DNA of 64,000 nucleotides, taken from Nematopogon swammerdamellus (lineage: Eukaryota; Arthropoda; Insecta; Lepidoptera; Adelidae). The notes beneath the pieces were generated by a model. The model was not told the origin of the DNA and made no database searches. It was given only the letters and a program-made list of their open reading frames with translations. Of the stretch, positions 10,481-21,784 are shown piece by piece. Made by a program: the position numbers and the translations under genes. The stretch covers positions 23,327,566 through 23,391,565 of the forward strand of contig OX336340.1 of NCBI GenBank assembly GCA_946902875.1, read 5' to 3'. Each line of letters begins with the position of its first letter. Positions within the stretch are counted from its first letter, which is position 1.

Positions 10481-11940
10481 TCTCAAACACTTTTCCTTTT
10501 TTATTCTAAAACGGCTGAACCAATTTTGAAAAAAAAAATACAACTATTTCAAAAAGAGCAATTTTTTTCTATGTAAAGAAACAATTTGCAAGTCGATCTG
10601 ACCAGTAGTTCAGGAGTTATAAGCATTTATTGATTTTCTAAGCCTTTTTTCTAAGGGCCATATTTATAGAAGGGCTTGATGTACGACTCTCGGGTATGTC
10701 AACTTAGCAAGTCGGATATGCCTCACCTTCCTGTAACTCTTATAGTTTCGAGATATAAGTCGCCAAAAGTATATAATTTTCGTGACGCAACTTTTTTGTA
10801 AAAAACCGGCTGCAGGATAAAAACGTTTCATCAAATTCACGCCAAAAACAAAGAAAACACAAAAATAAATCTATAAATAAAAATCATGTTTAGGGGTTCT
10901 CGTATTTTGTTGAATTTATTGTAGCTTTTCAAATTGCCATCTAATATAGTAAAACAATAAAAATATATTATTATAAAATAATTCTTTTGGGAATCCACCG
11001 TGTTTGTGTTTCAAAGGTGTGACGTAAAAAAATATAATTTTAAAGAAGCCATCTCCACTTTATCCTAATCGCACGCACGCATTTGGCCCTACACTGTGTA
11101 TCTTTTGTCAGAATTAGGCGGAAAAAAATATGGAATGAAACAATGGATTGTCCACAGTGCCTAACGGCATTTTGCCTTTGTCAAATCCAGTAAAACCTAC
11201 CAATTATTGTTTGTCTAAATAGGACGAATAAAACCATAATATATTTATTGAAGAACATTCAGGTTGATACCGCTTTTCTCGCCCATAGTAGGGGGGAGGC
11301 AGTGCCCATTCAATACACAATTAAATATCAACTTTCCATACAGGCAAATTGACGTAAAAGATGAAAAGTAAGAGTAACCCAAAAACTTACTTTGAAATAA
11401 AAAAAAACTATTCCATATATTTTATTATGATAGGCACTGACATTTTTTATAACAAAAATCGGATTTATTCTCGATTTCGAGAGTGGCGTCATAGTAATGT
11501 ATAAAGAAAGTACTCAGTTATGTAATTGGAATATTGGAACGAAGTTCCTTATAGCGGCTTGCGCGGTAATGCGAACTGTCAGAAAACGCGGCTGTTACGA
11601 CCATCTGGTCCTGTGGAAGGCGAGAAAACGACATGCTTTGCAAACAAAGGAAACTGTACTTTCTTTCCAACGTGTAAGAGCTATCTTAATGTCCCGGCTG
11701 TTACGACGATCTATATAAAAGGAGAGAAAATGACATTGCTTTGAAAAAAAATTAATTTAGAACGTGCCAGTAATTTTTGTAGATCAGAAAATTGACATTA
11801 TATCAGCCTTCATCTCTATTTATTCTTCATTGAATAAATGTCGTAATGCCAGCCGCAACAATAAATTTATATTCAATGAAGTACCTACTACACTACACTA
11901 AGGTAATGCACAGATAAACATAACATATGAATTAATTAAC
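10481..11940. other. Unassigned stretch with a weak direct repeat
   Basis: 'cggctgttacga' followed by 'ggagaaaa.gacat.gctttg' recurs at about 11591 and 11696 (105 bp apart). Otherwise nothing recognisable. Confidence 0.4.
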
Positions 11941-12045
11941 TATAAGCCCAAGCCCATGTGTATAATGATCTGTATTACTGATGTGAAGAGGAAATAAACG
12001 TTATTCTATTCTATTCTATTCTTCTATTATTCTATGTACATATCT
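11941..12045 (+). repeat. Retroposon-like 3' end with (TTCTA)n tail
   Basis: 'gatgtgaagaggaaataaac' runs into a ttcta/ttattcta reiteration at about 12001-12036. A polyadenylation-like AATAAA directly before a simple tail is the usual look of a LINE 3' terminus. Confidence 0.5.
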
Positions 12046-13126
12046 GCTAATATCGACTAGCAACAACACTTTTACATAGGTTTGCACTTATTTAATTCTC
12101 ATTAAAATAAATCAAATATATACCTAACTAAGTAAAATACTGCACTAAAAGTAAAAAATGTTAAATAATAAACATGTGATCAAATCAAATGAAGTAAAGA
12201 AACTGTTAGCTGACGTCGCACCAATGCAATTGGGGAAAACAGACAGACAAACACTTCCAAAAAATGCTTGCGGATGATATCTCAGTTGTACTGAAAAACA
12301 ATGACATAGGTAAACTAAGAGAAATTTTGGGGGCAAATTTTTTTTTTATGTAAAATGTAAAAAAAAATATTTCTTAATGGTTTCATTTTCATTCCAGGAT
12401 AACAAAAAAGATAGAATAGAAAGAATTTGATTTTTTTTACCTACTTACACGTAGGTCCGACAGGGTTATAAAATCAATGCCCTAGGTCCAAAATTTTTTA
12501 TATAGGTTTTACTCCCTATATGATACAGAACCCCCCCTTAGCGTACTATTAACTAATTTTAAAAGACCTTATATATTTATTTTAAAAATATTTTGTTTTG
12601 ATTTTTGTAGCTTGTTTAAGTAACAATAATCATGCAAATTTGAACTTAACCAAATATTGAAAAAAAAAAATATTATGAATGTATAGCGGGATATTTGAAT
12701 GCAATCTCCGCGAGGTGCCGTCTACATTTTAATATGGGCTTATTGTGCAATTAATATTGTAAGCAAAAAATCAGCTACCAAGTCTTGCCAAAAATACCAT
12801 TTCAATAGTTTTTCTTTTCATAACTCATTCATCTGTAATCAATCATGATCAAATGAAGGAAATATAATTCCGTCATGGAAAAAAAAATTATAGTAATTTT
12901 CAGTTGCTACGTTGGTTGACCCACTGTGCGCCGCGCTGGTCCGTCGCGGCCGCCGCCAGCCCGCCGCGCCGACCGCTGCTCCGCGCCCGGACCGCCGGCC
13001 GATCCGCCGCCCCGCGCGCCGCGCGCCGCCCGCGCCGCGCCGCCGCCGCTCGGCTCAGGAGATTTTGACATTGAAAATGTCTTTTCGTTCGTTCCTATAG
13101 ACCCCACGAAAAAGTGCGATCCCCTT
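12046..13126. other. Unassigned AT-rich stretch ending in a GC-rich islet
   Basis: Nothing recognisable until a very GC-rich block at 12926-13060. Its six-frame translations are Ala/Arg/Pro-rich and look like compositional artefacts. Confidence 0.4.
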
Positions 13127-13519
13127 ATTTTTTTTTTATGTAATCCGGTATGGGTGGCTGAGTCGGAGGGGTCAAAGCGCATGCTCCGACCAGCCAATAT
13201 CACCTCCGAGAAGGTAGGTGCCATACCGGAGACTTCCCTGGATTGCTGGCTATACTGGACTAGAGGAGAACACAGTCGAGGCTGCTATGCGGCCATCTTA
13301 CATCCAGTACGGTGGTACCAACCCAGTCGGCTACAATTTGAGCCTACCACCTAGTAAGGCGCAAGGGAAGGGACCGGTTCCGAACGGTGAAGCAGCAGGT
13401 GTAGGTATGCTCGTAAATTTTTTCGTCAGAAAAAACTCATTGGTACACGCCGGCTGGATTCGAACCTGGGACCTCTCGCATGAGAAGCCGATGCCCAAAC
13501 CACTCGGCCACCCGCCGCT
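13127..13519 (-). mobile_element. SINE family D, near full length
   Basis: On the minus strand the order is as follows. First comes a tRNA-like head with A box 'tggccgagtgg' and B box 'ggttcgaatcc', about 70 bp. A linker with 'accaatgagttttttctgac' follows. Next is the body with 'actaggtggtaggctcaaat' and 'ggttggtaccaccgtactgg', and last the 3' part 'gaagtctccggtatggcacc', ending in an A tail (T run at 13127-13138). RNA polymerase III would transcribe from the boxes, and a LINE would supply mobilisation. The anticodon-arm region does not form a clean tRNA, so I call it tRNA-derived rather than a tRNA gene. Confidence 0.85.
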
Positions 13520-13558
13520 AATATATATCTCTCGGAGAGTTGTGAAGATATGATATAT

Positions 13559-13885
13559 CCAACGAGCCCAAATATGGTGGATTTATCATGTGTAGTTTAG
13601 GAGTTCCTATGGCTTCCTTCCGGCTCCATCATCAGGACCTTGGAAATAACATATGACTAGAGTAATTGCGAAGACAAATCCAACGAGCCCAAACACGGTC
13701 GATTTATCATGTGTGGTTTAGGAGTTCCTATGGCTTCATTCCGGCTCCATCATCAGGATCCTGGACATTATATATGACAAGAGTACTTACGAAGATAAAT
13801 CCAACGAACCCAAACACGATGGGCTTATCATGTGTAGTTTAGGAGTTCCTATGGCTTCCTTCCGGCTCCATCATCAGAACCCAAC
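13559..13885 (+). repeat. Tandem array, 121-bp unit, 2.7 copies
   Basis: 'ccaacgagcccaaa' starts units at 13559, 13680 and 13801, exactly 121 bp apart. Each contains 'gtttaggagttcctatggct' and 'ccggctccatcatcag'. Similar short arrays occur inside lepidopteran Helitron-like elements, but no Helitron ends are identified here. Confidence 0.9.
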
Positions 13886-15300
13886 TAATCTTTTCCTTAT
13901 CCCGACTTTCTCGTGTCGCTCAGCGACAATATTTTTTCGAATTCCGTAGATTCATTTTCAGTGTGCTCGATAGTCGTGTAAGACACGAAATCTGTGAATT
14001 TTTTTGGGAAAGGGGGCTCGACTTCCGATGTGTTTCTTTCAGGGACAGTGCTCCCCCCCTCCCCCAACATATTCACTGCACCCCCTCACCCGGAGAAAAT
14101 GGATCAAAAAGTGGTACCTTGTCACATGAAGCAGTAGTAAGGGGGCGTATGTGTACAGCAAGCGAGTGAGTGTGACAAAGTTGCAGGAACAGATAAAAAC
14201 ATTTCTTTATAAAAAAAATATCCGAAAGTAGAAGTCTCCGTGGAAAATTAGTTTTTGCTAATAGCTCCTTAGACCCTCGCCCACCAGTACCAGCTACCAG
14301 AAATCTTCTAATAATGCTGCGATATACTAAATCATACCCTAATTCGCTGACGTACCGTCTTGCTTTGTTTCCCATAGCTGTAGTGCTTTAGTAGGTACGA
14401 TTTTGCGTAAATTATTTCGAGTGGATCGTCACGAGCGCGCGCGTCCTCTCACTTCGAGCTTCTGGGGGTGACTGGGGCGTGTCGGGCGACCGGCAACTCC
14501 GGCAAGATAGCGAGACGCCGCTTTCGTAGGTTGGAGTAGGATAAAGCGCAGTCACGCTGCTCGGAATATTTAGCGTAAGCGACAATTTGATTTTTATTTT
14601 TTTATTCCAAAACTACGAATCTAAACAAAAAAATAAAAAGCCTTCAATCTAGATATTCATTAAACGAATAAAATATATTTTTTCCAAAGCCCTGATTTGG
14701 TCACGTTGCCCTAAATACGTTTTTAAAACGAAATTCAGAGCCATGTTCATGATTTTTTTCTATCGAGCGAAGTTAATCAAATCGTGTTTTCAAAAAGCCT
14801 TCGATCTGCGCTGATAGATGAAGTTTAACATATATTAAAAGTGAATCTGTCAGGTAAGTAATATTGCCGGCATTCTTCTTGAAATTCGAGTCAGACGCAG
14901 TCTAACATCACCTTAAAAGGTTTTATGTTTCAATTCTTAAGGCATGCCATTTAGGTTTCGACACTCCAGAATAGCTTCCAGCTACGACTTAAGAGCAGAC
15001 CGAGGTAAGTCACGTGATCGCATGTTAGGTATTTGAACAAAATATCGCTGTCTCCAGTCGTCCACCGGCCACGCACGGCCGTGTTTGTGTGTATTTGTGA
15101 AGGTTTGGGGGAGCGGGCGGGGGACACCACCGTACGCCCCGCCCGCGTCCCGCGCCTCCGCACAGCGCTGCCGCGCCGCCGCCGCCTCCGCCGCGCCGGG
15201 CCGGTCGAGCGAGAAGTTTTGCAAATTGCAACTCCTGTGCAGTTTTCGTTCGCTAAATCAGTTGCGTGCGTTGCGTTCGAAATCGAAACTCCACCAAATA
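13886..15300. other. Unassigned stretch
   Basis: Mixed composition with a GC-rich patch at 14420-14530 and another at 15065-15215. Open frames of 61-127 codons there overlap on both strands; only the 3' part of one (15316 onwards) has a recognisable domain. Confidence 0.4.
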
Positions 15301-15309
15301 TACTGGTTC

Positions 15310-15684
15310 ACCAACATGGAACTAAACTTTACACCTCGCAAAGGAAAGAAACGTCATCTGATAGGTACTGACAGTGTTGTGGAGGTAAAATGTCCATACA
15401 ATGTATCCGACGTAGCCCCACTACAGGCCATCGAACAAAAAAAGATAAAGTTCTGCAATATTGTATGATTATTATTATCAGGTACAGCTTCTCATCACAG
15501 AGAGGAAGTTTGCATTCTTTATCGTAGGGACAGAACAACGACTCGAATACCTTTTAATTTTGGGAGATGATTACAAAGCTGGAACTTTTTTATCACAAAT
15601 GTATGCTAAAAGAAATAATTGACCCCAGAAAGCCACGCAAAATGTGTATTCGAGGTTTAGATGATGAATCGGACGATGATAGAT
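15310..15684 (+). pseudogene. YqaJ-type exonuclease domain, frameshifted relic
   Basis: The translation from 15316 reaches 'GTDSVVEVKCPY' and 'QAIEQKKIKFC'. This is the acidic/lysine catalytic neighbourhood (D..xExK) of the YqaJ/lambda-exonuclease fold, and it stops at 15465-15468. The next block continues in another frame at about 15476-15540 ('YYQVQLLITERKFAF'), and a third frame at about 15566-15684 carries 'KLELFYHKCMLKEIIDP'. At least two frameshifts separate the three blocks, so it is dead. In insects such exonucleases are encoded by mobile elements and large DNA viruses; which source applies cannot be told from this piece. The N-terminal part is absent or unrecognised. The relic ends only a few bases before the inverted repeat at 15690. 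Confidence 0.7.
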
Positions 15685-15689
15685 AACCT

Positions 15690-16785
15690 GTAATAGTCCG
15701 TAAGCCCGCCCCAAAATTGCCTACGTCATATGGCCTCACGATAAAAATGCATGGCACACGGTCGGAAAAGTTGTGCTGAGCGAGAATCAGAAGATTATCG
15801 CACCTAAAATTAGCCGAAAGTTTGAGAAAATCCTTCACTTCCGGTCAAAATTTTAAGGTTATATTTACGACATCATTTATGACATCATTACGAAACACGT
15901 GGCATCATTTAGCCGTGTAATTGTAGAGAGAGTAAACATAAGTCTGTCTGTTCTGAAGTGGCCGGAGGTACTTGAAAGACTGCACCAAAGATGGTCACTG
16001 GATACATTTTCCTACGCCATGAGACATCTTGACGAAAATAATTATAAAAGTATTGAAATAATAGTGTTTTTTTAAGAATAAATAAGTCTATCAAGCCATA
16101 TCTGGCCGGAAGTATTTTATTTTTTAACTGCTAGGTGAACGAATTATGTTAATTGCGCAAAATTTAACAAATTATAATCGATTAAGGCTAGAATAAGGGT
16201 CAAAAGGACAACTTTGAACGAAATTATTGAGATATTGGTAAAGATGAAAAATCTGTAAAAAATATATGTTATGTATTGATCTTTAATTAACAAACGTAGC
16301 GAAAAAAATATATTTTACTACTTTGGAAAGGTGTTAAATAAATCTCCAAAAAATTACGAAAAGTACGAAAATTGTACTTTCTAGTTAAATTATCTTGAGA
16401 AACATCAATTGTTTCAATACAAGCCCCTCATAGAAATGTAGATAATATTTTTCCCTATAATCATAGCGAAAAAAAATGTTGTTTTTCATCTTTCCAACAC
16501 GTAAAATTTAATAAATAGTGTGATTTTCGCGCAAACGTTCTTCGTCGGCGCGACGTATCAGCCACCGCACGAGTAGAACGAATCTCGCACCTATTACATC
16601 TGCATTCCTGCGGTCGGGTTTCAATCATCAGTGCTCGACTCATCCGTCGTGGTGGGTATAGATAGTAAGAAATTATTACTAATCTGTTAACATAACAATC
16701 TAGGGAAAAATAAAGTTGCGTCGTACCTATTTTTTGTTTGCCAAAGGTTGTTTGATATTTATAGTCATTCATTGTCGATTTTAAA
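15690..16785 (+). repeat. Left arm of a ~640-bp inverted repeat, split by an insertion
   Basis: 15693-16190 pairs, inverted, with about 19975-20449. The match resumes at about 16625-16785 against 19815-19960. The roughly 435 bp between (16191-16625) are absent from the right arm and look inserted. Shared landmarks are 'agtccgtaagcccg', 'atgcatggcacacggtcgg', 'gtaattgtagagagagtaaa' and 'ggtgaacgaattatgtta'. Together the arms bracket the gag-pol wreck. Confidence 0.85.
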
Positions 16786-16821
16786 AGTTGTTGTAAAATT
16801 TTTAAATCGATATACCTCCTG

Positions 16822-17500
16822 GTAAACCATGTATCTTCGTCGATATTTAATCACATTTCGCACGCAAGCACATACAATGAAGCTATAGAAATACTGGACA
16901 AGATCTTTGTAAAACCCAGTAACGAAATATATGCCCGACACAAACTAGCGAACAGACTACAACAACCTGCCGAGACAATTGATATGTGCTTACGCGCCCT
17001 CGAGTTGTTAGCTAAAGAATGCAACTTCCACGCTGTGAGCGCTGCTCAGAATCGAAGCGATTACATACGAGATGCTTTTATAAGTGGACTATCATCACCT
17101 AACATTCGACAAAGGCTTCTCGAAAACAGTGGTCTCGATCTCACCGAGGCCTACAAACAAGCTCAGTCTCTAGAATTGGCTCAAGTTCACTCTGAAAAAT
17201 TCAGTGCCTCTAGACATTTGAATGCAGTTCATGAAAATGAATGTGAAAATGCTGATCCTTCCTCTTCAGCTGGCAGTAAAAAGACATCAAAACCTGCTAT
17301 TTCTGCGGTTGAGACCAACGCCATCGACGCCAAAAGTGTCCTGTATTCAACACTACCTGCCTAAAATGTTCTAAAAGAGGACATTTTGCAAAAGTATGTC
17401 GATCGGGAAAACAAACTGCTTGTTTGGAAGAATCCCGTAGCAACACCATGATAGCTGCAGCTCCAGCAGGCCTCCAGGCAGGAGACAATTATTTCAATGA
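16822..17500 (+). pseudogene. Ty3/Gypsy-class gag relic with zinc knuckle
   Basis: An open stretch from about 16822 through 17361 encodes the C-terminal half of a retroelement capsid-like Gag ('NEIYARHKLANRL', 'YIRDAFISGL', 'IRQRLLEN', 'AYKQAQSLELAQ'). After a stop at 17362-17364 a shifted frame supplies the nucleocapsid knuckle CLKCSKRGHFAKVC (17358-17399), a C-X2-C-X4-H-X4-C pattern. Gag assembles the particle and binds RNA. The N-terminal part is missing: upstream lies the inverted repeat rather than more gag. Followed by the protease relic. Confidence 0.8.
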
Positions 17501-17640
17501 CTGTCAACGGCATTCCACTACAAGCCTTGAGACACAGGCAGTACTAATACGTTCATAAATCATAACCTACTTCAACAGTACCATCTCTCAAGTTCTCCTT
17601 ACAATGAGACAGTAACAACAGTTGGCATCTAAAAAGGCCA
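17487..17640 (+). pseudogene. Retroelement aspartic protease relic
   Basis: Codons for the active-site box D-T-G-S lie at 17531-17542, preceded in another frame by 'MTVNGIPLQAL'. A one-base frame change sits just before the Asp codon, and a stop codon follows before the reverse transcriptase. The position between zinc knuckle and RT is the normal gag-PR-RT order. Confidence 0.7.
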
Positions 17641-17649
17641 AATAGAAGG

Positions 17650-18575
17650 TTTATGCAACGTAAAATTATTTGTACAAGGACACACTCACGACAACTTCCC
17701 ATCACTTATAATGAGAGCTCTCTTCGCTGATGTGGTTCTCCGGAAGGATGTATTCAAGGAACATCAAGCTGTCGAAGTAGTGTATAGTGGCCCCATGGCA
17801 CCGTTGAAAATTTCATGCCATTCCCTCCAGGTGGCGTCAGTCCCACCAGTGAAGCTTTTCGAATATTTTGATCCACATTGTCGACTGATTGCCACAAAGT
17901 CCCGTCGATATTCTGAAGCTGAGCGTGCTTTCATTACTAGAGAAGTACAAACGTTACTCGAGGACGGCATTATTGAGAATAGCTCTTCACCATGGCGAGC
18001 TCAAGTTCTGATAACAACGAACCAAAACCATAAGAAAAGAATGGTTATTGACTATTCGAGAACTATCAATAAATTCACACAGCTTGAGGCATATCGTCTG
18101 CCAAACATTGAGGACTTAGTTGCCAAAGTCGCTCAACACCACGTATTCAGTACAATCGGCCTACGCAGCGCGTACCACCAGATACCGATCACCGAAGAAG
18201 ATAGGCTTTACACAGCATTCGAGGCGGCCGGAAATTTATACAAATTTAAGACGATCCCTTTCGGTGTCACTAATATCGTAGCTGCCTTTCAACGGGTAAT
18301 CGATAATGTCATCAGAGAGAAAGCATTACAATCTGTGTATTCTTATCTTGACGATATTGTAGTGTGTGGCTGCGATAAAGCTGATCACGACCGGAAATTA
18401 AGGAAATACATGCAAACTATTGAGCAGTGCAATTTAACAATAAATGAAGCAAAAATTTTCCTCGGACTATCAAAGATAAAACTTATCGAATATTTCCCTC
18501 GGAGCGTCCCTTTCCCAAGCCGGCAGACCTGTAGCTTTCTTTTCCAGAACAATATCTGACACTTCTTTACTATAA
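17650..18575 (+). pseudogene. Ty3/Gypsy-class reverse transcriptase relic
   Basis: The frame 17711-18559 covers RT blocks in order: 'RRYSEAERAFITREVQTLLE', 'SSPWRAQVLI', 'KRMVIDYSRTINKFTQL', 'VFSTIGLRSAYHQIPI', 'TIPFGVTNIVAAFQR', and the catalytic 'YSYLDDIVVCG' with YLDD encoded at 18344-18355. In the third-to-last block the first catalytic Asp (normally F-S-T-x-D-L) is Gly, so the enzyme would be inactive. At 18490-18560 the frame jumps to RNase H-like sequence ('GRPVAFFSRTIS') in a shifted frame, implying a deletion of the RT connection region. The rest of RNase H is gone, replaced by repeat F. Confidence 0.9.
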
Positions 18576-18586
18576 TTTTATTTGAT

Positions 18587-18894
18587 TTACGTTTTGTTTA
18601 TAGACGTCCAGAGATACCAACCTTGCGGTTACAAAATCCAGACGTACACCTGCACTCTTGCGAGTACAGTGATCATGTATGCCAGATCGAGGCCCCATAG
18701 CTGTACCGTTCTTCCGAAAAAATCCCATGGGAAATACACAGACTGTGACCTTTCTCCAGCCGATCCGAGCCACCACCCGTCCACCCGAAGGAACCCCCGG
18801 TCGAAGCCGAGAGCCGGGGGTGAAGCCTTCACTGCCACTGGGGTCCGCACCCTATCCAATCACAGGCTGTGCCCAGGGCCTCAGCGTTTTGTGC
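18587..18894 (+). mobile_element. Repeat F inserted in the gag-pol relic
   Basis: It is nearly identical to 47122-47430: 'ttacgttttgtttatagacg', 'gcgagtacagtgatcatgta', 'ccatagctgtaccgtt', 'cgagccaccacccgtccacc'. In both places it interrupts another element (RNase H here, a LINE 3' end at 47 kb), so it is a mobile unit of about 305 bp. No inverted ends or poly-A were found. Confidence 0.75.
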
Positions 18895-18974
18895 TAGCCG
18901 CAGCTTTTCTTTTCACCAGCTATGTATATGCGTGGAAGTGCATATGACCACCACCAAAGTGACCGCTCACTGCC

Positions 18975-19810
18975 GCACAGTGTACTATTTGCGCCGAAGT
19001 TAAGCCAAGATTTCTGCAAAGTAACGGAACATTGATTAAGGCTACTGCCCCATTTGAGAGGTTGGCATTGAATTTCAAAGGCCCTATTCCATCGAATACA
19101 AGAAACAAATACATGCTCACTGTCGTCGATGAATATTCCAGATTCCCCTTTGCCAATTACTGCTATGACTTAGCTACAGTTATCAAATGTCTGAACAAAT
19201 TGTTCTTCCTATTCGGAATGCCCGCATACATCCACCCACAGCGATCGAGGTGGTTCATTTATGTCTGCTGAACTAAAACAATACCTACATTCTAAAGGAG
19301 TCGCTACAAGCCGAACTACAGCAGCAAATCCAAGAGGAAATGGACAAATAGAACGCTATAATGGAATAATGTGGAAAACCATACAATTGTCAATGAAAAG
19401 TAAAGGCATGCCTATAACAATGTGGGAGAAAGTAGTTGACTAAACTCTACATTCAATTCGTTCCTTACTGTGTACTGCAACCAATTGCACTCCTCATGAG
19501 AGAATGTTTGTGCACTGTCGTCGCTCGAGTAATGGAGAATCAATCCCAACATGGTCTACACCTGGACCGGTTCTCATGAAGCGTGTTTTCAGAACAAGTA
19601 AATACGAACCTTCAGTAGATGAGCTCGAGCTAATTGAAGCGAATCCTTCCTACTCATATGTAGACTAAACTAAGAGACGGAATCAAGACAACTGTTTCAA
19701 ACAGATATCTTGCGCCTTATGAAGGCAGAGCCGAGATAGATCCATCAAAAATGTTATTAGATTTGGATCCCTATGATACAAGTGACGTTGCCCCTGATCC
19801 CAAAGCAAAC
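18975..19810 (+). pseudogene. Ty3/Gypsy-class integrase relic
   Basis: It begins with the second half of the HHCC zinc module (C-T-I-C, codons 18981-18992) and the catalytic core 'FKGPIPSN...MLTVVDEYSRFPF'. The second catalytic Asp region is wrecked ('IHPQRSRWF' where the family reads HSDRG). A frameshift near 19250 leads into 19261-19443 with 'GVATSRTTAANPRGNGQIERYNG', which holds the catalytic Glu. A stop at 19441-19443 and further frame changes follow before C-terminal sequence to about 19810. It would have inserted the cDNA; it cannot now. The end runs straight into the right inverted repeat. Confidence 0.85.
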
Positions 19811-19814
19811 TACC

Positions 19815-20450
19815 TTTTAAAATCGACAATTAATGACTATAAAGATAAAAAAAACGTTGGCTAACAAAAAATAGGTACTACGCGACTTTATTTTTACTAG
19901 ATTAGTAATGATTTCTTTCATACTATCTATACCCAACACGACGGATGAGTCGACAATTCTTATTAATCGATTATAAGTTGTTAAATTTTGCGCATTTAAC
20001 ATAATTCGTTCACCTAGCAATTATTAAAAAATCACTTTTAAAATGCTTCCGGCCAGATATGGCATGGCAGACTTATTTATTCTTAAAGACACTATATTTA
20101 ATTTTATAATAATTTTCGTCAAGATGTCACATGACGTAGGAAAATGTGACCATCTTTGGCGCAGTCTGTCAAGTACTTCCGGGCACTTCAGAACAGACAG
20201 ACTTATGTTTACTCTCTCTACAATTACACGGCTAAATGATGCCACGTGTTTCGTAATTATGTCATATGACGTAAATATAACCTTAAAATTTTGACCGGAG
20301 GTGAAGGATTTTCTCAAACTTACGGCCAACTTTAGGTGCGATATTCTTCTGATTCTTGCTCAGCACAACTTTTCCGACCGTGTGCCATGCATTTTATCGT
20401 GATGTCATATGACGTAGGCAATTTTTGAGCGGGCTTACGGACTATAAGGG
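19815..20450 (-). repeat. Right arm of the ~640-bp inverted repeat
   Basis: Continuous complement of the two left-arm pieces (15693-16190, 16625-16785). It carries three near-palindromic 'gtca.atgacgta' boxes, at about 20127, 20261 and 20405, of which only traces survive in the left arm. No convincing coding frame. Confidence 0.85.
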
Positions 20451-20806
20451 TCATGACGGTCGTAATATATTATATTCAACTGACGTGCTCACTTTTATTG
20501 TACACCTTTATTGTATTATTTTATTTCGATTCATTTAGTTTTCGATATGTTATAATTAATAATTAATTTAGGCTTTGTAGGTTATAGTTAATTTTTTCAT
20601 TTGTATTTGAGTGAATAAAACAACATTTTATTTTTTTTATTCACATACATAAAAAAATTTGATAAGTCAAATTCCTTTAGTAAAATATATAGAAGGTTCC
20701 GTAAAGGTACAGTACCTTGTCACACTTACTAGATTACTGCGCACCGCTTTGAACACTTTACGTTCTGAGTGAACGCTATTGTGACAAAGTTCTACAGATA
20801 TAATTG
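20451..20806. other. AT-rich flank, possible LTR-like tail
   Basis: 'tgagtgaataaaacaacatt' near 20610-20630 resembles a polyadenylation site of an LTR or of a retroposon. No matching copy is found on the other side of the gag-pol relic, so the LTR reading is weak. Confidence 0.3.
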
Positions 20807-21211
20807 GTTTTTTTTATGTGATCCGGTATGGGTGGCTGAGTCGGAGGGGCCAAAGCGCATGCTCCGACCAGCCAATATCACCTCCGAGAAGGTAGGTGCC
20901 ATACTGGAGACTTCCCTGGATTGCTGGCTATACTGGACTAGAGGAGAACACAACCGAGGCTGCTATGCGGCCATCTTACATCCAGTACTGTGGTACCAAC
21001 CCAGTCGGCTACAATTTGAGCCTACCACCTAGTAAGGGGCAAGGGAAGGGACCTACAGTTTTACACCGGTTCCGAACGGTGAAGCAGCAGGTGTAGGTAT
21101 GCACGTAAGTTTTTTCGTCAGAAAAAACTCATTGGTACACGCCGACCGGATTCGAACCTCGGACCTCTCGCATGAGAAGCCGATGCCCAAACCACTCGGC
21201 CACCCGCCGCT
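20807..21211 (-). mobile_element. SINE family D, full length
   Basis: Same structure as 13127-13519 and very similar to it: head with 'tggccgagtgg' and 'ggttcgaatcc', linker, core, 3' part and short A tail (T run about 20808-20815). The linker keeps 'cggttccgaac' plus a 'tgtaaaactgtaggtccc' block that the 13-kb copy lacks. Confidence 0.85.
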
Positions 21212-21784
21212 TTATAATATTTCTAACTCGGAAAGAAATCATCACATCTCATAAAATACTTTACTATAGGTAGGTACCTACTTAATTTAATTTAATTTTA
21301 AAAATTCGAAAGAAAGATAGAAACCTGGAAAGAAACGCATACATCTTCTCCGTTCCGTCGTCTTGGATAAATATTAATACATTTACCAGAATTTACGCCT
21401 CTCATTACAATTCTAATACCATTTGTAGCATTGGGTGACATCATAGTATTATCAGACGGTCGGATGGACGAACTGACATTGAACTGAGACTAATAGGTTT
21501 CTGATTTTACTTACGGAACCCTAAATATTGAGATATTTCGGGATATATTGTTCATTTCCCGCAGAAGGGGCTGAAAATATCTGCACATCGATGACATAGT
21601 TCACATCACTAAGATTTATCGCTATCGATAACATTGGGGTACAACACTATGGCTTAGAGTTATCTCTGTGTGTGTGTTGTGTGTCTCTACACCCTCCCCC
21701 GTGCTCGTACCTCACCGAAACGTGTAATAGGGACAGCTGCACGTTCTCAGCGAATATATCTACAAATTACAACAAAATTAGTGT
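21212..21784. other. Unassigned stretch
   Basis: Contains 'acagacggtcgg'-like and 'ttacggaaccctaaa' motifs at about 21455-21525, possibly a decayed end of repeat B. Confidence 0.35.

Noticed and set aside
12926..13060. GC-rich block with long Pro/Ala/Arg frames
   Set aside because: Similar translations in several frames point to base composition, not coding.
13430..13519. Candidate tRNA gene on the minus strand
   Set aside because: A and B boxes are present, but the arms do not fold cleanly and the sequence continues into the SINE body and A tail; the same head recurs at 21.1 kb.
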